A stretch of 64,000 bases of DNA from Alkalicaulis satelles (lineage in GTDB: Bacteria > Pseudomonadota > Alphaproteobacteria > Caulobacterales > Maricaulaceae), in assembly GCF_008630495.1 (NCBI RefSeq), contig NZ_VWOJ01000001.1, positions 496,001-560,000 of the forward strand. Reading direction: 5' to 3'. The position numbers were made by a program, and so were the translations under genes. Below the pieces are notes generated by a model. The model was not told where the DNA came from, ran no database searches, and worked only from the letters and a program-made list of their open reading frames with translations. This document shows positions 18,185 through 27,392 of the stretch, in pieces. Position 1 is the first letter of the stretch. Each line of letters opens with the position of its first letter.

Positions 18185-19072
18185 ATGATCGACGCCTTCA
18201 TCGAGTTTGCATCCGGTCCGTGGGGGCTGTGGGCGCTGGGCGGAGTGTATTTCTCGCTGGTCATCGGCGAGCGGGTCTGGGCGGCCCTGCGCCAGCCGGG
18301 CGTCTATGACAATCGCGAGGCGCTGTGCTCGGTGGCCCTCAATCTGATGAACAGCCTGATCCATCTGGGTCTGGCCATCATCATCCCCATCGCGCTGTAT
18401 CTCACCGTATTCGAGCATGCCCGCCTGTTCACCGTGGAGGCGCTCTGGCTGGCCATCGTGCTGGCCTTCGTGGTGCACGAGCTGGCGTATTATTTTGAGC
18501 ACCGCATCTCCCACCGTGTGGGGCTGTTCTGGGCGTTTCACACGATCCACCACTCGGCCAACCAGTTCAATCACACCACGGCGGCGCGGGGATTCGTGCT
18601 CGACGGCCAGCTGCAAGGGCTGTTCGGCCTGGCCGCCGCCTGCCTGGGCGTGCCGCCTGTGGTCTATTTCGCGACCGCCTGGCTCAAGAGCGCCTACGGC
18701 ATCTGGAACCACGCCAGCTATGTGGGCGATATGGGATGGATGGAGCGCTGGTTCGCCACGCCGCGCAATCACATGGTCCATCACGGCACAGAAGCCAAAT
18801 ATATCGACAAGAACTATTCCTAGGTGCTGATCGTCTGGGACCGGCTGCTGGGGACGTTCCAGCCCTATGAGGAGCGCCCGCGCGTGGGCCTGATCGAGCC
18901 GGTGACGGACAATAATCCCCTCACCGCGCAATTTACCGGCGTGCGGCAACTCGCGGCGAAGATCGCCTCGGCGGAGCGCTGGCAGGACAAGCTCGCCTAT
19001 CTCTGGCGCCCGCCCGAATGGCGCCATGACGCGCCAAGGTCTGCAAGCCCGGCTGCCGTCCCGGCCGAATAG
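18185..19072 (+). pseudogene. Sterol desaturase/fatty acid hydroxylase family gene with in-frame amber codon
   Basis: One continuous 295-codon frame interrupted only by TAG at 18821-18823. The first part (212 residues) has membrane helices and the family's three histidine boxes: HELAYYFEHRISH, HTIHHSANQFNHTT and NHMVHHG. Family members continue after KYIDKNY with Gly and then a VLIVWDRLLGTFQP-like segment, and exactly that follows the TAG in frame (VLIVWDRLLGTFQPYEERPR). So the TAG replaces a conserved residue rather than ending a natural protein. It may be a nonsense mutation, a sequencing error, or a readthrough site; the truncated product would keep all His boxes, and a GTG directly after the TAG could allow reinitiation. 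A TetR-like operator lies upstream. Confidence 0.75.
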
Positions 19073-19073
19073 C

Positions 19074-19856
19074 TCACCCCGCCGGCTTGCGGATCCAGCC
19101 GCCCGGCGCGGAGAGCCAGGGGAATTTCTCGATCACCGGCGGCTTGCCGCCGAAATACTCCTCCACCGCGCGCGATTCACCTGGCCATTCGGTGATGCCG
19201 TACTCGTCCAGCAGCACGATCCCGCCCGGCACGATGTGGGGATAAAACGCCTTCAGCGCCGCCAGCGTCGGCTCATAGATATCGCAGTCGAGATGCAGCA
19301 GCGAGATGCGAAGGCCCGGATGGCGCTGCACATAGGCCGGCGCGGTCTCCACGATATCGCCCTCTTCCAGCACGATCCGGGGCTTTTTCGGCACGAAACT
19401 GTCGGCATTGAACAGATCGATGAGTTCCAGAAGCGTGTCCCGGAAGCCCGCAGACTCCCATCCGCCGTCGAAATTGCCCCGGTTGACCGCCCCGTCCTTC
19501 TCCGTCTCGTCGGCCTGCGACCGGCCGGTCAGGCCCTGGAAATGGTCAAATCCGATCACCTGCTTGGTGCGGTCGCCGGGGCAGAGGATTTCCAGGAAGC
19601 GCGCGAAATTGAACAGGGATTCGCCCTTGTAGACGCCGCACTCCACGACATGACCGGGCAGATTGGCGACCATCTTGAACACTTCCCAGTGGCCAAAGGC
19701 CTTGGACGCATACATGCGCCGCTGGAAGGCGTTGAGCTGGTGGATGATGTCCTCGTCGCCCGCATGGCGGCGCAGCACATCGCCATAGCGCGCATCCATC
19801 GGGCGCATGTCCGCAGCCACCGGATTGGCCTCGCGCCAGGACGCTGTCTTGCTCAT
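19074..19856 (-). CDS. TylF/MycF-family O-methyltransferase
   Basis: 260 residues. HVVECGVYKGESLFNFARFL is the SAM-binding motif I of the macrocin-O-methyltransferase (TylF) family, followed by VIGFDHFQGLTG, RISLLHLDCDIYEPTLAAL and GGIVLLDEYGITEWPGESRA, which supply the metal-binding Asp residues. Family members methylate sugar or polyketide hydroxyls; outside macrolide clusters they are commonly found with surface-glycan genes. It starts 11 bases after the stop of the dioxygenase gene and is probably co-transcribed. Substrate unknown. Confidence 0.85.
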   Translation of the reverse strand: MSKTASWREANPVAADMRPMDARYGDVLRRHAGDEDIIHQLNAFQRRMYASKAFGHWEVFKMVANLPGHVVECGVYKGESLFNFARFLEILCPGDRTKQVIGFDHFQGLTGRSQADETEKDGAVNRGNFDGGWESAGFRDTLLELIDLFNADSFVPKKPRIVLEEGDIVETAPAYVQRHPGLRISLLHLDCDIYEPTLAALKAFYPHIVPGGIVLLDEYGITEWPGESRAVEEYFGGKPPVIEKFPWLSAPGGWIRKPAG

Positions 19857-19867
19857 GATGTCAGTCC

Positions 19868-20788
19868 TCAGACGCTCGACAGGCCGGACTGGCCGGCCTG
19901 GGTGTTGACGAAATTGCCCTTCATCACCGCCACCCCGCTGGCCGCGAGATCGCGCCGGGTCTGGTCAATGCTCAGGGGATAGGGGATGGACGCATTCAGC
20001 CGCGCCAGCGCGCAATCATGCGCGTCGGGGTCCATCTCGATGAGATAGCGCAGCGATATCCGGCGCCGGTCCCCGGCGGTGGGCTGGGTGCCGTGCAACA
20101 GGCAGGCGTGCCAGTAATGCACCGCGCCCGCCGGCCCGGTCAGGCGCACGGTGTTTTCCTCGATGGCATCCCCGTGGGCGGTATAACGCGAGCGCCCCTG
20201 CGCCTTGTCCAGAAGGGTGAGCTCATGGGGGAAGATATCGGCGCCCAGCCGGTGACTGCGCGGCAGGAGATAAAGCGGCGCATCGCCCGGCCCCACGTCC
20301 TCGAGATAGACATAGACGGTGATGAAATCAGCCTCGCGCGCCGACCAGTCGATCAGGTCCTGGTGCAGGTCTATGCCCCAGAAATAGGTCATGTCGCGGT
20401 ATTCGGGCCGGATGTAAGCGCCCAGATTATTGACGTTATTGTTCTCGATGCGCGCGCGCAGCCAGACCGGGATCTCGCTGTGGGGCATGCCGACCACGAA
20501 TTTGCGGTCCATCACCTTGTGCCCCGGCCCCAGAACGCGCCGCAGCGCGCCGGTCAGGGCGTCATCAGCCTCCAGCGGCGCGATCAGCGCGTCCAGCGCC
20601 TCGGCCAGATTACGCCCCGGGCGCGGATTTGTGCCCCGGTGCACCGGGTCCGCCTCATACTCGGCCTCGGTCAGGAACAGCGAGGCGTCAAACCGGCGCG
20701 TGCGCCCCACCGCCTCCAGCAGGGCTGACAGCTGCGCAGGCGCGAAACGGCAGTCGATGCGGTCATAGCCAAGGGCTTCAAAGCTCAT
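19868..20788 (-). CDS. Phytanoyl-CoA dioxygenase (PhyH)-like Fe(II)/2-oxoglutarate oxygenase
   Basis: 306 residues with the jelly-roll signature of PhyH oxygenases: the HxD iron ligands in GIDLHQDLIDWS, the strand TVYVYLEDVGPGDAPLYLLP, and the distal histidine and 2-oxoglutarate-binding arginine in HACLLHGTQPTAGDRRRISL. Pairs with the TylF-type methyltransferase gene downstream, suggesting sequential hydroxylation and O-methylation of one small molecule or glycan. That pathway role is inference. ATG 20788 starts MSFEALGYDRIDCRF. Confidence 0.8.
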   Translation of the reverse strand: MSFEALGYDRIDCRFAPAQLSALLEAVGRTRRFDASLFLTEAEYEADPVHRGTNPRPGRNLAEALDALIAPLEADDALTGALRRVLGPGHKVMDRKFVVGMPHSEIPVWLRARIENNNVNNLGAYIRPEYRDMTYFWGIDLHQDLIDWSAREADFITVYVYLEDVGPGDAPLYLLPRSHRLGADIFPHELTLLDKAQGRSRYTAHGDAIEENTVRLTGPAGAVHYWHACLLHGTQPTAGDRRRISLRYLIEMDPDAHDCALARLNASIPYPLSIDQTRRDLAASGVAVMKGNFVNTQAGQSGLSSV

Positions 20789-20955
20789 GGGACAGGGCCC
20801 GAATGCAACGCGCCTGCAAGAGCCGGTGCAGGCAGGCCGGACGTGTGATCCCAGCGGAGCGCTGATTTGGTAAAGCCCGGCTTAAGGATTTGCGCTGGAG
20901 GGCCCCCTGCCCCTGACCGCTGACGCGGCGCACTGCGCGTCCTATCTTCTCCCCC

Positions 20956-22866
20956 ATGGCCAAGGCTGCCCGACCTGATGCGCCGCCCCTGAATGGGGCA
21001 GGCGACGCCGCCCCGGACGGGGCGGGCGGTGAGGCGCGTTCCGGGCCGCAGATCATTGCCGACTATGTCAAACAGCTGCCCCTCAAGCCCGGCGTCTACC
21101 GCATGTATGGCGCGGACGGCGAGGTGCTCTATGTGGGCAAGGCCAAGAAGCTGAAAAACCGTGTGGCCAGCTACGCCAAGACCGGCGGCCACACCAACCG
21201 CATCGCCCTGATGATCGCGCTGACGCGCGCCATGGAGTTCGTGGTCACCAGCACCGAAACCGAGGCGCTGCTGCTGGAAGCCAATCTGATCAAGCGCCTC
21301 AAGCCGCGCTTCAACATCATCCTGCGCGACGACAAGTCGTTTCCCTATATCCTCATCCGCACCGACCACGCTGCGCCCCAGCTGATGAAGCATCGCGGCG
21401 CGCGCAAGGCCAAGGGCGCGTATTTCGGCCCGTTCGCCAGCGCCGGCGCGGTCAATGACACGCTCAACACGCTGCAGAAAGCGTTCCTTCTGCGCACCTG
21501 CACCGACAGCGTCTATGACAGCCGCACCCGGCCCTGCATGCTCTACCAGATCAAGCGCTGCGCGGCGCCGTGCGTGGGCTATGTGGACGAGGCGCAATAC
21601 GCCGCTCTGGTGGCCGACGCCGACAGCTTCCTGCGCGGGCGCTCCAACCAGTTGCGTGAAGCGCTCCAGGCGCAGATGAGCGCCGCCTCCGACGCCCTGG
21701 ACTTCGAACAGGCCGGGCGCCTGCGCGACCGCATCCGCGCGCTGGCCGCCGTCACCACCCGGCAGGACATCAATCTGGACGGGGTGGAGGAGGCCGACGT
21801 GGTCGCCGTCCACTCCGAGGGCGGGCGTTCCTGCGTGCAGGTCTTCTTCTTCCGGGCGGGCCAGAACTGGGGCAACCGGGCCTTCTATCCGCGCCATGAA
21901 GCCGATGCGGACGAGGCGGGCGTGATGACCGCCTTCCTCGCCCAGTTCTATGACGACAAGCCCGCCCCGCGCCTGATCCTGACCAGCCATGCGCCTGAGG
22001 ATTCCGAGCTTCTGGCCGAGGCGCTGGCCCTGCGCGCCGGTCACCCGGTGGAGATCCGCGCGCCCCGGCGCGGCGCCAAGAAACAGCTGGTCGAGCAGGC
22101 GCTGCGCAATGCGCGCGAGGCGCTGGCCCGCCAGATGGCCGAAAGCGCCTCCCAGGCCCAGCTTCTCAAGGGCGTGGCCAAGGTGTTCGGCCTGGCCGCG
22201 CCGCCGTCGCGCATCGAGGTCTATGACAACTCCCATATCCAGGGCGCCAATGCGCTGGGCGCCATGATCGTCGCCGGGCCGGAGGGGTTCGAGAAAACCG
22301 CCTACCGGCGCTTCAACATGAAGGGCGAGGACGCGGCCACCGACGATGATTACGCCATGATGGCCGCCATGATGCGCCGGCGCTTCGCCCGGCTGGCGCG
22401 CGAGCGGGCCGAGGGCGCGCCCGCGCCCGGTCTGGTGCTGATTGATGGCGGCAAGGGCCAGCTCTCCACGGTGCAGGCGGTGATGGCCGAGCTGGACCTT
22501 TCAGACATTCCCCTCGCCGCCGTGGCCAAGGGCCCCGACCGCGATGCCGGGCGCGAGGTGTTCTACCTGCCCGGCAAGCCGCCCGTGCGCCTGCCGCCCA
22601 ATGATCCTGTGCTGTATTACATCCAGCGCCTGCGCGACGAGGCGCACCGCTTCGCCATTACCGGCCACCGCGCGCGGCGCCAGCGCCAGATGCATGACAA
22701 TCCGCTGGACGCCATTTCCGGCATCGGCGCCAAGCGCAAGAGCGCGCTGCTGAAGCATTTCGGCTCGGCGCGGGCGGTGGCGCGGGCCAATCTGGCCGAT
22801 CTTGAAGCGGTTGAGGGCGTGTCCAGAACCATGGCAAGGACGATCTATGACCACTTCCACGAATAA
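20956..22866 (+). CDS. uvrC: Excinuclease ABC subunit C
   Basis: Dual-incision nuclease of nucleotide excision repair, 636 residues. The GIY-YIG domain begins at about residue 40 (LPLKPGVYRMYGADGEVLYV, then GKAKKLKNRVASY); the UVR segment ALDFEQAGRLRDRIRAL is near 250; the RNase H-like C-terminal nuclease has EVYDNSHIQGANALGAMIV; HhH motifs end the protein (AISGIGAKRKSALLKHFGS). A 30-residue Ala/Gly/Pro-rich N-terminal extension precedes the conserved start, so a later start is possible. pgsA begins inside its 3' end; uvrC-pgsA coupling is common. Confidence 0.96.
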   Translation: MAKAARPDAPPLNGAGDAAPDGAGGEARSGPQIIADYVKQLPLKPGVYRMYGADGEVLYVGKAKKLKNRVASYAKTGGHTNRIALMIALTRAMEFVVTSTETEALLLEANLIKRLKPRFNIILRDDKSFPYILIRTDHAAPQLMKHRGARKAKGAYFGPFASAGAVNDTLNTLQKAFLLRTCTDSVYDSRTRPCMLYQIKRCAAPCVGYVDEAQYAALVADADSFLRGRSNQLREALQAQMSAASDALDFEQAGRLRDRIRALAAVTTRQDINLDGVEEADVVAVHSEGGRSCVQVFFFRAGQNWGNRAFYPRHEADADEAGVMTAFLAQFYDDKPAPRLILTSHAPEDSELLAEALALRAGHPVEIRAPRRGAKKQLVEQALRNAREALARQMAESASQAQLLKGVAKVFGLAAPPSRIEVYDNSHIQGANALGAMIVAGPEGFEKTAYRRFNMKGEDAATDDDYAMMAAMMRRRFARLARERAEGAPAPGLVLIDGGKGQLSTVQAVMAELDLSDIPLAAVAKGPDRDAGREVFYLPGKPPVRLPPNDPVLYYIQRLRDEAHRFAITGHRARRQRQMHDNPLDAISGIGAKRKSALLKHFGSARAVARANLADLEAVEGVSRTMARTIYDHFHE

Positions 22867-23458
22867 CGCCCTGCGCCATCTGCCCAATCTGGTCACCTTC
22901 GCGCGCATGGCCGCAGGGGTGTTCGGCGCGTACTGCCTCCTGGCCAGCGCGGGACAGCAGGCCGAAAGCGCAGCGCTGGCCTGGGGCGCAGCGGCGTTTG
23001 CGATCTTTATCCTGGCGGCGCTGAGCGACTGGCTGGATGGCTGGCTGGCGCGGGTTCTGGACGCGCGCAGCGCGCTGGGCGCGCTTCTCGATCCCATCGC
23101 CGACAAGGTGCTGGTGAGCGCCTATTTGCTGGCGTTCGCCGCGATCAGCGGCTGGATGATCTGGCTGGTCCTGCCCGTCGCCATCATCGTCGGGCGCGAT
23201 GGGCTGGTCACGATCTTGCGCTTCACCCGCCCCGCCCCGGCCACGCTGACCGTGACGTCAGAGGCGCGCACCAAGACGGCGCTGGCCATGATCATGACCG
23301 CCGCGCCCTTCGTGCTGGTCACCATCGATCTGGCGACGCCGGCCCGCCTGCCGGTGGAGGCCTGGTTCTTCTACTGGGTCGGCGGCGTCTGGTTCATCGC
23401 CCTGCTCACCGCCTGGACGGCGTTTCCTTATGTGAGGGCGGCGCTGGGGCGGGGTTAG
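22847..23458 (+). CDS. pgsA: CDP-diacylglycerol-glycerol-3-phosphate 3-phosphatidyltransferase
   Basis: Makes phosphatidylglycerol phosphate. The CDP-alcohol phosphotransferase motif D-G-x2-A-R-x8-G-x3-D-x3-D is exact: SDWLDGWLARVLDARSALGA followed by LLDPIADKVL. Several membrane helices follow (WMIWLVLPVAIIVG, FFYWVGGVWFIALLTAWTA). 203 residues. ATG 22847 (MTTSTNNALRHLPNLVTFAR) overlaps the uvrC end by 20 bases in another frame; a more upstream start inside uvrC has no family similarity. Confidence 0.93.
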   Translation: MTTSTNNALRHLPNLVTFARMAAGVFGAYCLLASAGQQAESAALAWGAAAFAIFILAALSDWLDGWLARVLDARSALGALLDPIADKVLVSAYLLAFAAISGWMIWLVLPVAIIVGRDGLVTILRFTRPAPATLTVTSEARTKTALAMIMTAAPFVLVTIDLATPARLPVEAWFFYWVGGVWFIALLTAWTAFPYVRAALGRG

Positions 23459-23609
23459 GGTTTCAGACTGTCCGGCGGCAGCGCAGGCCGGTCACGCGCG
23501 CCGGAAAGGAACACGCCTCAGGGGAGACCGGACAATATAAAAGTTGCCGCCGCTGTCTGGCGGGCATAGCCTGAGTGATGTCCAGATTACGCCTTGCTAG
23601 GGTTTCGCC

Positions 23610-23825
23610 ATGATCCAGACCATACTCGCAATTGCGTGCCTCATGGCGCTTGCAGCCGCCGGTTTGCTTGTCGGTCAGGCGTACTGGGCCACCCACGATA
23701 TCCGGAGCCAGGCGGCGCTAGCGCTGGATGAGTGCGGCGCCGGTAACGTGCTCAGTGTGGACCGCAACAGCTATCGCTGTCAGGCCCGCCCGGACGAGGA
23801 AACCCGCCGGGCAGGCGCTCACTGA
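23610..23825 (+). CDS. Hypothetical small secreted or membrane-anchored protein
   Basis: 71 residues: hydrophobic N-terminus (ILAIACLMALAAAGLLVGQA, residues 5-24) that could be a signal or anchor helix, then a short polar domain with two cysteines (DECGAGNVL and YRCQARPDEE) that could form a disulfide in the periplasm. AGGG lies eight bases before the ATG. No family recognised. The 151-bp gap before it holds TATAAA near 23535, possibly a -10 element. It converges on liuD. Confidence 0.45.
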   Translation: MIQTILAIACLMALAAAGLLVGQAYWATHDIRSQAALALDECGAGNVLSVDRNSYRCQARPDEETRRAGAH

Positions 23826-23844
23826 TCCCGGTCACGCCCGCCCC

Positions 23845-25833
23845 CTACCCCTCCGCCTCGCTCAGCACCACCAGGGCCGCGCCGTCGCTGACTTGCGCGC
23901 CGGTTTCGGCGTTGACGGCCTCCACCACCCCGTCGCGGGGGGCGGCCAGGGCGTGCTCCATTTTCATGGCTTCGAGCACCACCAGGGTCTGGCCCTTCTT
24001 GACTGCATCGCCCGGCTTCACGGCGACCGACAGCACCTTGCCGGGCATGGGGGCCAGGACCGCGCCGCCGCCTTCCAGGCCCTCAGCCTGGGCGGCGGCG
24101 TTATAGGGCGTGACAAGATGGGTTTCGCCCTGGGCGGAGACCAGCGCACCGCCGCCGGGCCACATCTCGAAGCGGGCGCTGACCGGCTGGCCGTCCAGGC
24201 GCGCGGTGAACAGGCCCGGCTCAAAGCGCGGGCCATCAAGGGTGAGGGTTTCGCCGCCGACCGCTGCCTCCAGACGGCCCTCAGCATAGCTCAGGCGCAC
24301 GGCGAGGCGCGCGCCGGCATGGTCCAGCCCGGCCTCGATCACCGGCGCGCCATTGGCGCGGAAGCCGTCGCGCACATCCCAGGGATCGCGCGCCAGCGCC
24401 GCCAGAGGCCCGCCATCGGCAAGGGCCAGCGCGCCCGCAATCAAGCTCAGCGCCGGGGGCGACTGGGGCGCCAGCGCGTCCAGACGCTGATCGATGAAGC
24501 GGGTGTCCACGCGGCCTGCGCGGAAATCGGGATGGGTCAGCGCCCGGCGCAGGAAGCCGGCATTGGTGCGCACCGGCCAGACGCGCGTGCGCGCATCCAG
24601 TCCCGCCACCAGCACGTCAATCGCCTCCTCACGGGTGCCGCCGTGGGTGATCAGCTTGGCGATCATGGGGTCATAGTGCAGCGACACCTCGCCCCCCTCC
24701 TCCACGCCGGAATCGGCGCGAACGCCTTCGGGGTCGCCCGGCAGGGTCAGGCGGTCCAGCCGCCCGATGGAGGGCAGGAAGCCCGAGGCCGGGTCCTCGG
24801 CATAAAGGCGCGCCTCCATGGCCCAGCCCCTGATGGCGATGCGGTCCTGTTCGGGCGCCGGTCCGCCCGCCGCCACGCGCAGCTGCAGCTCTACCAGATC
24901 ATAGCCGGTAATGGCCTCGGTGACCGGGTGCTCCACCTGCAGGCGGGTGTTCATCTCCATGAAATAGAAGCCGTCCTCGCGCAAAGGCCCGGACCCGTCC
25001 ACGATGAACTCCACCGTGCCAGCGCCCACATAATTCACCGCCTCGGCCGCGCGCACGGCGGCTGAGCACATGGCCGCGCGCACATTGGGCGTCATGCCGG
25101 GCGCGGGGGCTTCCTCGATGACTTTCTGGTGGCGGCGCTGCAGCGAGCAGTCACGCTCGAAGAAATGCACCACGCGCCCGCGCCGGTCGCCGAACACCTG
25201 CACCTCAATATGGCGGGGGCTGGCGATGAATTTCTCGATCAGCACCCGGTCATCGCCGAAGCTGGATGCGGCCTCGCGCTGACAGCTGGCCAGCGCCTCG
25301 GCGAAATCGCCCGGCGCCTCCACCTTGCGCATGCCCTTGCCCCCGCCCCCGGCCACCGCCTTGATCAGGACCGGATAGCCGATCTTGCCGGCCTCCCTGG
25401 CCAGAAATTCCGGGTCCTGATCGGCTCCGTGATAGCCGGGCGTGACCGGCACGCCGGCCTTTTCCATCAGCGCCTTGGCGCGGTCTTTCAGGCCCATCGC
25501 CTCGATGGAGTCCGGATCGGGGCCGACAAACACGATCCCCGCCTTCTGGCAGGCCCGGGCGAAATCGGCGTTCTCCGACAAAAAGCCGTAGCCTGGATGG
25601 ATGGCGTCCGCCCCGGTCTGTCTGGCCGCTTCCAGGATGAGGTCAGCCTTGAGATAGCTCTCGCGCGCCGGCGCCGGGCCCAGACGCACCGCCTGCCCGG
25701 CCAAGCGCACATGGGGCGCGTGCGCGTCCGCATCGGAATAGACCGCCACCGTGGCGATGCCCAAGCGGTGCGCGGTGCGCATGATGCGGCAGGCGATCTC
25801 GCCCCGGTTGGCGATGAGCAGCGTCTTGATCAT
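23845..25833 (-). CDS. liuD: Methylcrotonyl-CoA (acyl-CoA) carboxylase alpha subunit
   Basis: 662 residues with biotin carboxylase (about 1-445: LLIANRGEIACRIMRTAHRL, HPGYGFLSENADFA, ATP-grasp loop KAVAGGGGKGMRKV, FMEMNTRLQVEHPVTE), a middle BT-like domain and a C-terminal biotinyl domain with VVLEAMKMEHAL carrying the biotinylated lysine. This is the fused BC-BCCP layout of MCC/PCC alpha subunits. The methylglutaconyl-CoA hydratase gene upstream points to methylcrotonyl-CoA and leucine breakdown; the beta subunit is not in the window, so propionyl- or geranyl-CoA specificity cannot be excluded. Confidence 0.8.
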   Translation of the reverse strand: MIKTLLIANRGEIACRIMRTAHRLGIATVAVYSDADAHAPHVRLAGQAVRLGPAPARESYLKADLILEAARQTGADAIHPGYGFLSENADFARACQKAGIVFVGPDPDSIEAMGLKDRAKALMEKAGVPVTPGYHGADQDPEFLAREAGKIGYPVLIKAVAGGGGKGMRKVEAPGDFAEALASCQREAASSFGDDRVLIEKFIASPRHIEVQVFGDRRGRVVHFFERDCSLQRRHQKVIEEAPAPGMTPNVRAAMCSAAVRAAEAVNYVGAGTVEFIVDGSGPLREDGFYFMEMNTRLQVEHPVTEAITGYDLVELQLRVAAGGPAPEQDRIAIRGWAMEARLYAEDPASGFLPSIGRLDRLTLPGDPEGVRADSGVEEGGEVSLHYDPMIAKLITHGGTREEAIDVLVAGLDARTRVWPVRTNAGFLRRALTHPDFRAGRVDTRFIDQRLDALAPQSPPALSLIAGALALADGGPLAALARDPWDVRDGFRANGAPVIEAGLDHAGARLAVRLSYAEGRLEAAVGGETLTLDGPRFEPGLFTARLDGQPVSARFEMWPGGGALVSAQGETHLVTPYNAAAQAEGLEGGGAVLAPMPGKVLSVAVKPGDAVKKGQTLVVLEAMKMEHALAAPRDGVVEAVNAETGAQVSDGAALVVLSEAEG

Positions 25834-25913
25834 GATCGGTCCCGGTCAGGAAAGGACAGGCGTTTAGGCTGGGCCGGTTCTGAGCCAAGCGGGCGCGCGG
25901 TGCAAGCGTGCGG

Positions 25914-26711
25914 TCAGTTCTTCACCCACCAGGGCTTGCGCTTGTCCAGGAAGGCGGCCAGGCCCTCGCGGCCCTCGTCGCTGACGCGGCGCTCGGCGAT
26001 TTTGTGGGCGGTTTTGCGCATCAGACCGTCATCGATTTCCTCGCCGGTCACCATGTCCACCAGCGCCTTGGCGTCGCGCACCGCCCCGGGGGCGGCGTCA
26101 AAGGCATGGCGGGCAATGTGCTCCATGGCGTCGTCGAGATCCTCGGCGCTGTCGACCAGATGCTGGACCAGCCCGATCTGGTGGGCGAACGTCCCGTCAA
26201 ACGCCTCGCCGGTCACGAACAGGGCGCGCGCCCAGCGCGGGCCGATGGCGCGCACCACGAAGGGCGAGATGGTGGCCGGCGTCAGGCCCAGGCGCACCTC
26301 GGAAAAGCGGATTTTGGCGTCCTTGACCGCCACGGCGATATCGCAGGCCGCCATCAGACCGGCGCCCCCGCCCATAGCCGCGCCCTGGACCAGCGCCACG
26401 GTGATCTGGGGCAGGTCGTAGAGGCGGTGGAGCATGCGCGCCAGGCCCAGCGCGTCTTCCTCATTGTCCTGGCGCGTCCAGTCGGCGGCGGCCTTCATCC
26501 AGTCCAGATCGGCTCCGGCGGAAAAGCTGCGTCCGGCGCCGCGCAGGAACACGATGCGCACTTCAGCATTTGAACGCAGGATGTCGAAAATATCCGACAG
26601 GCGCGCGATGATGTCGGCGTTGAAGGCGTTGTGCTTGTCTGGACGGTTCAGCGTGATGATGGCCGCGCCGCCGGGCGTGACCTGCAAAAGGACGTCTTCG
26701 TTCTGGCTCAT
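25914..26711 (-). CDS. liuC: Methylglutaconyl-CoA hydratase-type crotonase
   Basis: 265-residue enoyl-CoA hydratase family protein. NRPDKHNAFNADIIARL opens the fold; the oxyanion-hole segments are GRSFSAGADLDWMKAAADW and VQGAAMGGGAGLMAACDIAV; SEVRLGLTPATISPFVVRAI is typical of the LiuC/AtuE branch, and FSAGADLDWM in particular resembles methylglutaconyl-CoA hydratases. It lies 80 bases upstream of the carboxylase alpha gene on the same strand, matching leucine/isovalerate operons, although liuA, liuB and liuE are absent here. Confidence 0.78.
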   Translation of the reverse strand: MSQNEDVLLQVTPGGAAIITLNRPDKHNAFNADIIARLSDIFDILRSNAEVRIVFLRGAGRSFSAGADLDWMKAAADWTRQDNEEDALGLARMLHRLYDLPQITVALVQGAAMGGGAGLMAACDIAVAVKDAKIRFSEVRLGLTPATISPFVVRAIGPRWARALFVTGEAFDGTFAHQIGLVQHLVDSAEDLDDAMEHIARHAFDAAPGAVRDAKALVDMVTGEEIDDGLMRKTAHKIAERRVSDEGREGLAAFLDKRKPWWVKN

Positions 26712-26783
26712 GGCGCGCTCTCCCTGTTCAGGGACAGAGCTTTAACGCGCCCCCGGCGCCGCGCCAAGATACCGGTGATCCCA

Positions 26784-26826
26784 TACAACAAGGCCGCTGG
26801 AGCGCCCCCCGCGCTCCAACGGCCTT
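26784..26826 (-). terminator. Strong hairpin terminator downstream of the 26850-27227 gene
   Basis: Arms of 16 bp with one mismatch, AAGGCCGCTGGAGCGC (26790-26805) and GCGCTCCAACGGCCTT (26811-26826), around a C-rich loop. Read on the minus strand the hairpin is followed by TGTTGTATGG, a moderately T-rich tail, which fits termination of the membrane-protein gene before liuC. Confidence 0.65.
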
Positions 26827-26849
26827 GAAACGTGCAACCAGACGCCCCG

Positions 26850-27227
26850 TTAGCGAGGCAGAACGATCGACTTGATCATGGACAGCACCGTAATGGCGAT
26901 CAGATAGCCCACAGCAGCAAAAGCCAGATATTGCAGATAGGCCATGTCGGTCACCGGCGGCATTTCAAAGCCAGCGCCCGCGCGCACCATGGGCAGCGCA
27001 ATATCCACAGCCACGTGGACGATAACAGCGACCACGGTGAAGATCAGGATAGCGCCGAATTGCTGCATGAGCAGCGCCATGACCAGGGCGATCACGCCCA
27101 TCTGCAGGCCCAGAAACATCCAGTTGATGTCTCCGCCCGCGGTATGCGGGCCATAAGCGGCTACACCTTCAAGCAACCAGTTCCAGACCGGCGCTATGTA
27201 ACCCCAGATCATATCCACGATTTCCAT
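26850..27227 (-). CDS. Unknown membrane protein, paralogue of 27393-27710
   Basis: 125 residues with about three transmembrane helices (38-56 FLGLQMGVIALVMALLM; 58-78 AILIFTVVAVIVHVAVDIAL; 99-120 LQYLAFAAVGYLIAITVLSM) and a basic end IKSIVLPR. The HVAVDIALPMV block and the final helix align with the neighbour gene (HVVVDALLPVL; GYLVVILILALLKRVLLRR), so they are tandem paralogues. GAGGGG lies six bases before the ATG. No named family recognised. A strong terminator follows, so the gene is probably monocistronic or ends a two-gene unit. Confidence 0.65.
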   Translation of the reverse strand: MEIVDMIWGYIAPVWNWLLEGVAAYGPHTAGGDINWMFLGLQMGVIALVMALLMQQFGAILIFTVVAVIVHVAVDIALPMVRAGAGFEMPPVTDMAYLQYLAFAAVGYLIAITVLSMIKSIVLPR

Positions 27228-27392
27228 AATAAACCCCTCGCTCCACGGCCTCCCTCGGACCGTTCACACGCCCGGAAGACTGCCCAAAGCTTAACAAATT
27301 GCAAGGAAAAATAAACCCGTTCACCCTTCGTTAGGACTCCGGGCGTGACCTCGAAAGCACGGATGATGTCGTTTCAGAGCGCACTTGCAGGG

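Noticed and set aside
18821-18823. TAG as a pyrrolysine codon
   Set aside because: No Pyl machinery is expected in this lineage and no PYLIS-like element is visible; mutation or sequencing error is more likely.
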